Shown here: positions 13,568 to 20,501 of the stretch, piece after piece | How the letters are laid out: every line of letters starts with the position of its first letter | How positions within the stretch are numbered: position 1 is the first letter of the stretch | DNA from: Pseudomonadota bacterium | Lineage (GTDB): Bacteria; Pseudomonadota; Alphaproteobacteria; Caulobacterales; Caulobacteraceae | Assembly (NCBI GenBank): GCA_023428785.1 | Contig: JAEYWU010000015.1 | Location: 1-22,830 of the forward strand | Reading direction: 5' to 3' | DNA: 22,830 nucleotides | Translations under genes and position numbers: made by a program | Notes under the pieces: generated by a model | Databases searched by the model: none | What the model was told of the DNA's origin: nothing | The model's input: only the letters and a program-made list of their open reading frames with translations

Positions 13568-14829
13568 CAGTCGCCCTCCCCGCTCATCGCCGCCAGAAGA
13601 TCATCCGCCAGCCAGCCGCCGATCAGGTCGCCGCCCGTGCGGGTGAAATGCACGTGATCGGACCGGGCGGCGGGCGGGTCCGCCCGCAGCATCCGGTCGA
13701 TGGCGCAAGGCCCACCCATGCGCCCTTCCCAGTCCCAGAAGGCCACGCCGACGGTCCGGGCCGTCCGGCGCTGGATCTCGCGCACGACATCAAGCGCCGG
13801 CGGCGCATACCAGCGCGCAAGCAGCTCATCGCGCGCGGCCACCCGGGCCGGGTAGTCGGCCCGCTCGGCATCGCTCAGCGGGAAACAGAAGTCGTAACGG
13901 TCAAATCCACCCTGTCGGTACAGGTCGGGCCTCAGGGTGGCGGCGTCCGGCGCGCCTATGGCGACGACCGTGGCGTTCGGCGCCAGCCTCTGCAGCAGTG
14001 CCAAGGCTTCCGCATAGGTCGCCTCGTAGTCAGACGGAATCAGGCCGTCATCGAAACCCTCATTGGTCCCGAAGGCGAGCAGGATCAGGTCGGGCTGATA
14101 GGCCGAGAGCTCGGCAGCCAGCACCCGGCTGTCGCGTGACATGAGACTGCGCACCTGGGCGCCGATTACGCCGAGGTTCGAGACCGACACACCGCCGCCT
14201 TCCGAGCGTGTCGTGGCGATGGAGAACAGGCGAACCGGACCTCCGGAAATCCTGAGAGTCGCGAGCGTCTCCGGGTCGGCCAGCTGGATGGTCTCGCACT
14301 TCGGCTCACGCATCGTCGCCGAGGCGTCGATAGCGCCCTGCCCTCGGCCGGCCTCCAGCAAAATCAGGCCGGCGCCCGGCTCGGACAGGAAACAGACCGT
14401 CACGGCGTCAAAGGCGGCGACAGGTTCCGCGCTGATGCTGATCGAGGCGCCGGAAAACGCCCGACCGATGAAACCGGTCAGGCCCGCAGCCTGGTCGCCA
14501 TCGCCGCCGCCCAGCGAAACGACGCCCTCGTAGGTCACACTGGCCTGGCGAACCGAATGGCCGGCGAAAGGCGACGCGGGCTGGAGCACGCCCCTCGCGG
14601 TCGGCCCGTATTCAGCTTGCAACCGGTCTCGCAGGGCTCCGGATATGTGGTCCGCCGCGCTATGGCTGTCGCCGATCATGAGGATGGAGAACGGACGTTC
14701 CCGGGCCGGATCGACAAGGTGGGTACCGGCAGTCGCGAGGGTCTCTGGACGCTCCAGCGCCGATGGCTGCTGCTCGTCGCGATCAATGGCCTGCATCGAC
14801 AGGACGGCCGCGACGATCAGGTTGATCAA
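13567..14829 (-). CDS. SGNH-fold protein, probable periplasmic partner of the MBOAT
   Basis: This is a 420-residue SGNH-hydrolase-type protein. The blocks are GDSHS (53-57, nucleophile S55), G220-A224, FGTNEG (253-258, N256) and DHVHFT (391-396, D391 and H394), so the catalytic set is complete. About 130 residues that look beta-rich (90-220) are inserted between the first two blocks, as in some PatB/Ape1-type peptidoglycan or polysaccharide O-acetylation enzymes. The short N terminus MINLIVAAVLSMQA is a weak export signal. The start is TTG 14829, overlapping the upstream stop as TTGA; no well-placed ATG exists, and the Shine-Dalgarno GGAGG is very close. It may transfer or remove acetyl groups passed across the membrane by the MBOAT (inference). 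Confidence 0.82.
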   Translation of the reverse strand: MINLIVAAVLSMQAIDRDEQQPSALERPETLATAGTHLVDPARERPFSILMIGDSHSAADHISGALRDRLQAEYGPTARGVLQPASPFAGHSVRQASVTYEGVVSLGGGDGDQAAGLTGFIGRAFSGASISISAEPVAAFDAVTVCFLSEPGAGLILLEAGRGQGAIDASATMREPKCETIQLADPETLATLRISGGPVRLFSIATTRSEGGGVSVSNLGVIGAQVRSLMSRDSRVLAAELSAYQPDLILLAFGTNEGFDDGLIPSDYEATYAEALALLQRLAPNATVVAIGAPDAATLRPDLYRQGGFDRYDFCFPLSDAERADYPARVAARDELLARWYAPPALDVVREIQRRTARTVGVAFWDWEGRMGGPCAIDRMLRADPPAARSDHVHFTRTGGDLIGGWLADDLLAAMSGEGD

Positions 14830-15767
14830 GCCTCCGACCCCATCGGCGGGGACGGAGGCGAAGCGGGTTGCGGTTGGACGGACGTCCGCGCCTCTTCGAG
14901 GTCGGAGCGGATCGCCCGCTCGACCGGCTCTGCGAGCAGCAGATAGCCATTCATCGTCATGTGCACGCCGTCGGACGCGCGAACCAGCTGTCGCGCGCCG
15001 CCCGGACCCGATGGGAGATAGGCGGCGTAGTCGTTGTTAGCGTCGCTCGTCGCCGCCTGGGTGTCGATGTAAGGATAGCCGCCCGTCTGGCCGCGCTGCT
15101 CGAAGATGGCGTTCACCAGTTCCGCACCCGCCTCCGCTCCGGCGGAACGCATGCGCGGCAGGCCGACCCAGTAGACCGCGGCCCCCTGCGCGCGGGCCTG
15201 GCTGACCAGGGCCTGGGCCCTGTCACCATAGGCGCGCCGCCAGGCATCCTCCCCATAGGGCAGAACGGCGCCGTCGCCCTGCATGGCCTGCCGGTCATTG
15301 GCGCCGATGATGAAGACCGCGATATCGATCCGGCGCTCCGCCAGTTGCCCCGCAGTCTGATCGGCGACGTTGACGTAGTCGTAGCGCGCCAGCCCGGTAG
15401 ACGGACGGGAGTAGCGGATCACCTCGACTCCCGGCTCATCACGGAACCGGCGATAGAGAGCGGCCCAAAGACCATCCGCCATACTGTCGCCGAAGACACC
15501 GATCGTCAGGGTTTCGCCGCGGGCGACGGCGGCTCTCAGAGCCTGCTGATTTCCATCGACGACTGGAGCCGAAACCGGGGCGATCTCGGGCGCCGGCTGA
15601 GCATCAGCTGCAGGAGCCGGACGACCGAGATTGCGCAGCGCATCGCCGTCCGGGAATGGGCCCCCAGCGGCCCACCAGCCGAAGGCGGTCCCGGCCACGA
15701 GACCGGCCAGGCCCAGCATCGCCGCTGCGCCTCCCCTTCGACTTTTGGACTCTTCGCCAGACGTCAC
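14826..15767 (-). CDS. DUF459-like SGNH-hydrolase-fold protein, membrane-anchored
   Basis: This is a 313-residue protein. A hydrophobic segment (about 14-36) serves as signal anchor, followed by a Pro/Ala-rich linker (48-70) and an SGNH domain with GDSMADGLW (93-101, nucleophile S95), IGANDRQ (154-160, N157) and DGVHMT (266-271, D266 and H269). The GDSMADGL form is typical of DUF459, a family often found beside MBOAT acyltransferases. GTG 15767 is preceded by GGGGGAG. It is the first gene of a four-gene coupled operon. Its C-terminal 25 residues are Pro/Ser-rich. It probably acts in the periplasm on O-acyl groups of an envelope polymer (inference). Confidence 0.85.
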   Translation of the reverse strand: MTSGEESKSRRGGAAAMLGLAGLVAGTAFGWWAAGGPFPDGDALRNLGRPAPAADAQPAPEIAPVSAPVVDGNQQALRAAVARGETLTIGVFGDSMADGLWAALYRRFRDEPGVEVIRYSRPSTGLARYDYVNVADQTAGQLAERRIDIAVFIIGANDRQAMQGDGAVLPYGEDAWRRAYGDRAQALVSQARAQGAAVYWVGLPRMRSAGAEAGAELVNAIFEQRGQTGGYPYIDTQAATSDANNDYAAYLPSGPGGARQLVRASDGVHMTMNGYLLLAEPVERAIRSDLEEARTSVQPQPASPPSPPMGSEA

Positions 15768-15958
15768 TCCGCTCCCCCGAGCGCGGTCGCCAGCAAACGC
15801 CAGCGGTTACTAACCCAATGCTATACCCGTCGGGTGAAAGCGGGATCGCTATTCTCCGACTGGTTGCGGGACATGGTTAGCGCACACTCGGGCTCGCCGC
15901 CCAGCCGAAAACCGCCTTCGACGATCCATGAAGGACATGGCTGCCGCAAGGTCTGGCG

Positions 15959-16948
15959 TCAGCCCTCCTGCGGCCGCTCCTGCATCGCGCCGGTCATGGG
16001 AATGAAGAACACCCCGACATCGCGCCGCGAGCGCACCCGGCCGTCCGCGTCCTTGGTGTAGACATAGAGGACCTGGCCGCGGCGGAAGGGCTGGCCGATC
16101 GGAATGATCAGGCGACCGCCGGGCTTGAGCTGCCGGAACAGCTCAGGCGGCGCGTACTGGGCCACGCAGGTCAGCATGATGATGTCGAAGCCGCCCTCGA
16201 CCTCGGGCCAGCCGAAGTAGCCGTCCCCGACCCGCCCATGGACGTTCGTGTAGCCGAGCGGCTCGAAGATGCGGCCGACCGCCCGGCCGATCGGCTCGAT
16301 GATTTCGATCGTATAGGCGTCGCGCACGATGCGGCTGAGGAGCGACGACTGGAAGCCCGAGCCAGTTCCGATCTCGAGTGTCACGTCGGTCGGCTTGGGA
16401 TCTGCCAGCTGGGTCATGTAGGCCTGCCCCAGGAAGTCCGACAGCACCGAGCCGTGGCCGATGGCCCAGGGCTTGGGGTCGCTCTCATAGGCCTGGTAGG
16501 CCGTCGATTGCTGGGCGGCGTACTGGTAGTGGAAGAACTCCCGCGGAACCGACTGGAAGGCCTGGATCACAGCCTCGTTCGCTTCTCCGAAGCGGCCCGC
16601 GAGATAGCTGCGGATGTGCTCGATGGCGGCGGGCTTGCGGGCCTGTATTGTCGCGAATTGGGCTTCGGTGATGGCGCTGGGCCGGCCCGAGGCGGCCATG
16701 GCGGCCTGGAAGGCCGCGAAGGTCCAGGGCGCGCTCGGCATGCGCACCGTCTCGGATACAGCGGAATCGGCGGTCGGCGCCTCGGCGCTCTCCGCGACCG
16801 GACCGCTGGCGTCGCCGGCGTCGCGCTGACCCTCGGGGTCGAGGCGCTGACGGATGGCGTCGATCGACGCTTCGGGATCACAGCCCGCCAGGGGGGCGGC
16901 AGCGAGGCCGGCGGCGCCGGCGAGCAGGTGGCGACGGGAAATCATCAT
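15959..16948 (-). CDS. Predicted lipoprotein protein-L-isoaspartate O-methyltransferase
   Basis: This is a 329-residue protein. An export signal with twin arginines (MMISRRHLLAGAAGLAAAPL) ends in the lipobox LAGC (C23). An Ala/Asp/Glu-rich linker follows to about residue 70. The C-terminal 200 residues are a PCMT domain: GHGSVLSDFLGQAYM (164-178, substrate-binding Ser region), SAM motif EIGTGSGFQ (192-200), LKPGGRLIIPIG (274-285) and the PCMT end block VGVFFIPMTG (311-320). Ordinary PCMT repairs isoaspartyl damage in cytosolic proteins; AdoMet is not expected outside the cytoplasm, so a lipoprotein form is odd. It overlaps the upstream membrane-protein gene by 4 bp (ATGA), implying joint work. 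The methyltransferase fold is certain; location and substrate are inferred. Confidence 0.85.
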   Translation of the reverse strand: MMISRRHLLAGAAGLAAAPLAGCDPEASIDAIRQRLDPEGQRDAGDASGPVAESAEAPTADSAVSETVRMPSAPWTFAAFQAAMAASGRPSAITEAQFATIQARKPAAIEHIRSYLAGRFGEANEAVIQAFQSVPREFFHYQYAAQQSTAYQAYESDPKPWAIGHGSVLSDFLGQAYMTQLADPKPTDVTLEIGTGSGFQSSLLSRIVRDAYTIEIIEPIGRAVGRIFEPLGYTNVHGRVGDGYFGWPEVEGGFDIIMLTCVAQYAPPELFRQLKPGGRLIIPIGQPFRRGQVLYVYTKDADGRVRSRRDVGVFFIPMTGAMQERPQEG

Positions 16949-19485
16949 GCGGGTTCCTCAACCAGCGGAGCGGACTCGGGGGTCGGGCGACGGGACGCCG
17001 TCGGCAGAACGATGAAGGCCAGGATGTAGAGGCTCGCGCCCAGCACCAGCAGCGACGAGAAGCCGACGTCCCGCGACAGGAGGTTGGCCAGAGGCGTGGC
17101 GATGACCGAGAAGGCGCCGTTGAGCGCCCAGGCCCAGGGCAGCATCCGCCCCTCACCGACCTGCGTCAGGCCCATCGGGAACGGCACCCCCAACGCCAGG
17201 GCGAGAGGCGCTGCGGCGGCCATGATCAGGCCTCCGCGCTGCCAGGTGGGCAGGTCCAGCGTCTGGATCAGGAAGGCGTCCGCCCAGATCCAGATGACGC
17301 CCGACCAGGCCAGGACGGCCAGAACCGACAGCGCCACGGCCAACTTGGGCCAGCGTGATACGTGCCCGGCGATCAGGCTTCCAACACCCGAGAAGAACAG
17401 CATCGACGTCACCACCAGGGCGAAGGCCGTCGAATAGTCGTTCAGATAGAAGGCGGCCTTGTCGATGATCAGGATCTCGACGAGCAGGAAACCGAGGCCC
17501 AGACACGGGAAGTAGAGGGCCGGCCACAGTCGGCGCGGCTCGGGCTTGCCCGCCCGCTTGCGGAACAGGAGCGGCGCGGCCAGAACGAGCACGGCGATGA
17601 CCATCGCCTGTCCAAGCACCGCCAGATTGACCATCCCGCCGATCTCAGCCTGCGGCAGGACTTCGAGACGCTGGATCAGCGTCGGCAGGTTCTCGAGGCG
17701 CAGGGACGAATAGTAGGCGGGGCGGTCCAGGGTCGCGGGGCGGACGTGGAAATCGCGGGCCGTCGGTGTCGGCTGACCCGCGAGGACGGCGGGGATCTCA
17801 TTGGCCAGTGCGTCGTCGGGCCCGGTGGAGGTGATCTCGCCGCTCAGGAAGTCGACACTCGGCAGATCGTTGAAGAGCCTTGCCCGCTGGGCGACGATAT
17901 CCAGGCCGGGGGCATAGGAGAGATCGAAGGACCGTTCCTCGCAGAAGGCGGCCAGCTCGGCGATGTCTTCGGCGGTCCAGCGGTCCGGCGAGATCAGGAT
18001 GCGGGCGTTCCAGGCCGAGCGATAGACAAGGATCCTCTGGGAGGGGTCGACGCCACGCGCGATCAGGGCCTCGCGAGCGGTGGCCAGGACGCGCAGGGCG
18101 TAAACGGGGAAGTCTCGGATCGAGACGGAGACAGAGAGCACGCCATCGGGACGCAGGGCGCCGAGGTAGGCTTGGAAGGCCTCGACCGTTATGTCATTCA
18201 TGTTGGCTGGCGTGGTGTCAATGAAGTCGGCCGAGATGTCGATGATGTCGTAGCCCGGCTCGGGTGCGGCCAGGGCGGCGCCGACCGGACCGCCGTCGAG
18301 CAATGTCACGCGGCCTGAGAAGTTGGGAGCCGGCGAGGTCTCGAGGCCTTCCTCAAGCGCACGACGAAGGAGCGGCTCGGGCTCGACCCCGTTGATCTGG
18401 CCGGCGCCCAGCGCGATGGCCTCGGCGGCGCGCCAGCCGCCAGACAGGCCGATCAGCAAGGTCTGGCCACCGGGGCGCAAGACGTAGGGCCCAGCGCTGA
18501 GACCGGCGCGGGCGTAGTCGCCGTCGAGCCGGCTCTCCAGGGGGAGGGCTGCAATCCGCGAGCCGTCGCGATACAGGCCCAGGGTCGACGGCGGGCCCGG
18601 GACGCCCAGCATCTGAGCATTGTTGGACAGGTCGGCGTCGACCCGCTCGGTGAAGGCGTCGAGCAGGATGTAATAGCCGCGTGGCGCGCGAACCTGGCCT
18701 TCGACATCGGCCCCGGCGGTATGCATGGGCGCATAGATCGCCTTGTATTGGCTGAAGGCGGGCGCCGGGCCGGTGAAAAGCATGTATTCGCCGGCCACGA
18801 GGGCGGCCATGGCGCCGGCCACGCCCAGCCACTTGAAGCGGCCCTTCTCGAACAGGGGCGCCAGGGCCACGGGCACAATCAGGGCCGGGATCAGCACGAA
18901 CGGGTGCAGCCAGAACATCAGCAGGAGCGCGACCAGGGCCCCGACGGCCGCGCCGATCAGGTCGTAGCCGTAGACCTTTCCGATCCGGGCGTGGTTTTGG
19001 AAGAAGAAGACCGAGATATAGGCCCCGGCCAGGAAAAAGAACGGCAGGAGCGCCCCGTAGTAGAGGGCGATGTTGCGCAGCTCGGCTGTCCAGGTGGTCG
19101 GGTTCTGGAGCTGGAGCGGGTTGAACGGATTGACCGTGACCTGCAGGAAGCCGAAGGCCGCGGTGAGCACCATGAGGGCCGGCAGGATCAGTCGCAGCGC
19201 GGGGCCAATGCGCTCTGCGGTCTCGCGGAACAAGGCCACGGCGACGCCTGAGAGGGCGAAGCCAGCCATGACCATCGAGATGATCCAGTATCCGTAGTCG
19301 GACCAGGCGGCGACCGCGAAGAAGCGGGTCAGGGCGTTCTCGATGCCCACCACGCCAAGGGAGACGAGGAACAGCGGGATCAGCCGCGTCAGGTCGAGGC
19401 GCGCGGAAGGCGCACGCCGGCTTTCGTCCGCGCTTGCGTTCACGCTGGTCACCCCGACGCCCCCATCGACGGGACCTTCCCCCAT
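16945..19485 (-). CDS. Polytopic membrane protein with spermidine-synthase-like domain
   Basis: This is an 846-residue protein. The N-terminal part (about 33-238) has six or seven membrane helices, residues 240-612 are a soluble region, and the C-terminal part (618-830) has about seven more helices ending with GVPFPMGL and PWAWALNGAFSVIATPLA, typical of the membrane proteins fused to SpeE-like domains. The soluble region has a Rossmann-type nucleotide motif (LLIGLSGGWRAAEAIALGA, 343-361) and acidic E368 in VEPEP, but DIIDISADFIDTTPANM replaces the usual polyamine-synthase D(A)F...H block, so true spermidine synthesis is doubtful. Downstream it overlaps the PCMT-like lipoprotein gene. The start is uncertain: ATG 19485 lacks a good Shine-Dalgarno, and GTG 19452 has a G-rich stretch upstream and is also possible. 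Confidence 0.82.
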   Translation of the reverse strand: MGEGPVDGGVGVTSVNASADESRRAPSARLDLTRLIPLFLVSLGVVGIENALTRFFAVAAWSDYGYWIISMVMAGFALSGVAVALFRETAERIGPALRLILPALMVLTAAFGFLQVTVNPFNPLQLQNPTTWTAELRNIALYYGALLPFFFLAGAYISVFFFQNHARIGKVYGYDLIGAAVGALVALLLMFWLHPFVLIPALIVPVALAPLFEKGRFKWLGVAGAMAALVAGEYMLFTGPAPAFSQYKAIYAPMHTAGADVEGQVRAPRGYYILLDAFTERVDADLSNNAQMLGVPGPPSTLGLYRDGSRIAALPLESRLDGDYARAGLSAGPYVLRPGGQTLLIGLSGGWRAAEAIALGAGQINGVEPEPLLRRALEEGLETSPAPNFSGRVTLLDGGPVGAALAAPEPGYDIIDISADFIDTTPANMNDITVEAFQAYLGALRPDGVLSVSVSIRDFPVYALRVLATAREALIARGVDPSQRILVYRSAWNARILISPDRWTAEDIAELAAFCEERSFDLSYAPGLDIVAQRARLFNDLPSVDFLSGEITSTGPDDALANEIPAVLAGQPTPTARDFHVRPATLDRPAYYSSLRLENLPTLIQRLEVLPQAEIGGMVNLAVLGQAMVIAVLVLAAPLLFRKRAGKPEPRRLWPALYFPCLGLGFLLVEILIIDKAAFYLNDYSTAFALVVTSMLFFSGVGSLIAGHVSRWPKLAVALSVLAVLAWSGVIWIWADAFLIQTLDLPTWQRGGLIMAAAAPLALALGVPFPMGLTQVGEGRMLPWAWALNGAFSVIATPLANLLSRDVGFSSLLVLGASLYILAFIVLPTASRRPTPESAPLVEEPA

Positions 19486-19554
19486 CCCGGCTCGGCTGTC
19501 TGCACTATTCGCGTTCTGCGACGCCCTCGCGACGGGCTCTCGCCTGAGGGGCGC

Positions 19555-20103
19555 TCAGTCCTCTCGGATCGCCGCCATCACAGCGTCGGGCGAGGCCTTG
19601 CAGATCAGGCCGATGGTGCGCGGGCTCTCGCCGGCTTCGAAGAGCTTGCGGGCGAACTGGATCTGGACCTTGGACAGGCCGCCGGCGCGGGCGGGGCGGC
19701 CCCCGGCGGAGGTCGAACGGGACCTGTCCTGGGAGGCGAAGGCGGCGGCGACGCGTAGAGCCTGTGCGGTGGCGGCGCCGGGCGAGAGAGTTTGGCCCCC
19801 TCGACGGTCGACCACGCAGATCTCGACGCCGGATTCCAGCAGGCCGGCCACGGCGCGCAGGGTTTCGGCCAAGGGCCGATTGAAGGCCTCGAGGCCGGTG
19901 ACGAATAGGCGCGAACCGGGGCCGAGGCGCTGGAGCAGATCATTGACCCGGCGGGTGCCGTCGGCGCCGGGCATGACCTCGAACGCCAGCTGGCAGCCGG
20001 CCTCCGTCAGGGCCTCTCGCTGCAGTCCGAGGGACAGCGGGGCCGACGGATGCACGAGGCCGATGAGAAGCGCCGTTCTGTCCCCTGTCTGACCGCCGTC
20101 CAT
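19555..20103 (-). CDS. Serine-recombinase (resolvase) family protein with partly eroded active site
   Basis: This is a 182-residue protein. Residues 11-99 resemble the N-terminal domain of small serine recombinases (LGLQREALTEAGCQLAFEV, then DLLQRLGPGSRLFVTGL and VAGLLESGVEICVV), and residues 137-180 form the usual C-terminal GRPxxx plus helix-turn-helix (LSKVQIQFARKLFEAG). In the first strand the family RVS motif reads HPS: a serine (S20) is kept but the arginine is replaced; in the LDRLGR block the text is LEAFNR, so one of two active-site arginines is lost. It is probably a catalytically weak or dead DNA-binding protein (inference). ATG 20103 is chosen; GTG 20118 is an alternative. No transposon ends or recombination sites were seen nearby. 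Confidence 0.75.
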   Translation of the reverse strand: MDGGQTGDRTALLIGLVHPSAPLSLGLQREALTEAGCQLAFEVMPGADGTRRVNDLLQRLGPGSRLFVTGLEAFNRPLAETLRAVAGLLESGVEICVVDRRGGQTLSPGAATAQALRVAAAFASQDRSRSTSAGGRPARAGGLSKVQIQFARKLFEAGESPRTIGLICKASPDAVMAAIRED

Positions 20104-20118
20104 CCCGCCAGTTCGCAC

Positions 20119-20501
20119 CCCGGACGACCGTCCGCCCTCTGACGTTGCTTAGTCAGGCAATGCGACAGCAGCACAGCCTGCAGGTGAAGGTTTCTTGGCG
20201 ATCTCGCGACAGTGCGCGTCAGGGGCGAGCACGGGCCCCGGCTCGCCCCACTACCGGCCTTCCTAGCCGGCGACCCGAATTGCAGGTTGAGGCAGCGACC
20301 TCCCTGCCTTCTCGATCATCGATCTCTCTAACTCAGGTGGTAGCTGCAGTAGCTGGCCGCCAAGGTCGCACATTGCCGGCCTCGGCCACATATCAAGATA
20401 TTCACGCTCGCGTGAGGGAATGTTGACAAGCGCCCCGAGCCGTGCGCCACTCCCCTTCAGAGCGCTGACGATCGTGATCGGCGCCAGGGAGGGAAATTCA
20501 G
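20119..20501. other. Non-coding interval between divergent genes
   Basis: About 380 bp between the recombinase-like gene and the second TonB receptor. An open frame at 20145-20426 is Arg/Ser-rich with no ribosome-binding site or domain and is considered spurious. The only structured part seen is the pair of inverted repeats at 20390-20415. A strong Shine-Dalgarno (GGGAGGG) ends the interval. Confidence 0.6.
20390..20428 (+). promoter_or_regulatory. Tandem inverted repeats and possible -35 before the second TonB receptor
   Basis: ATATCAAGATAT (20390-20401; 5-bp arms, 2-base centre) is followed with a one-base overlap at most by TCACGCTCGCGTGA (20402-20415; 6-bp arms, 2-base centre). Seven bases later comes TTGACA (20423-20428), a perfect -35 hexamer; no clear -10 is found 17 bp on (GCCACT). 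The arrangement fits two regulator sites just upstream of a promoter, about 75-110 bp before the receptor start. The regulator is unknown. Confidence 0.4.

Noticed and set aside
16945..19485. True spermidine synthase (polyamine biosynthesis)
   Set aside because: The domain is embedded in a polytopic membrane protein, and the usual polyamine-synthase active-site block is replaced; no other polyamine genes are nearby.
19555..20103. Active transposon resolvase or a phase-variation invertase
   Set aside because: At least two catalytic arginines appear replaced, and I found no transposase, terminal repeats or invertible segment in the flanks.
20145..20426. A 93-codon open frame before the second TonB receptor
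   Set aside because: No ribosome-binding site, Arg/Ser/Ala-rich composition without a domain, and it runs through the inverted repeats and -35 hexamer.
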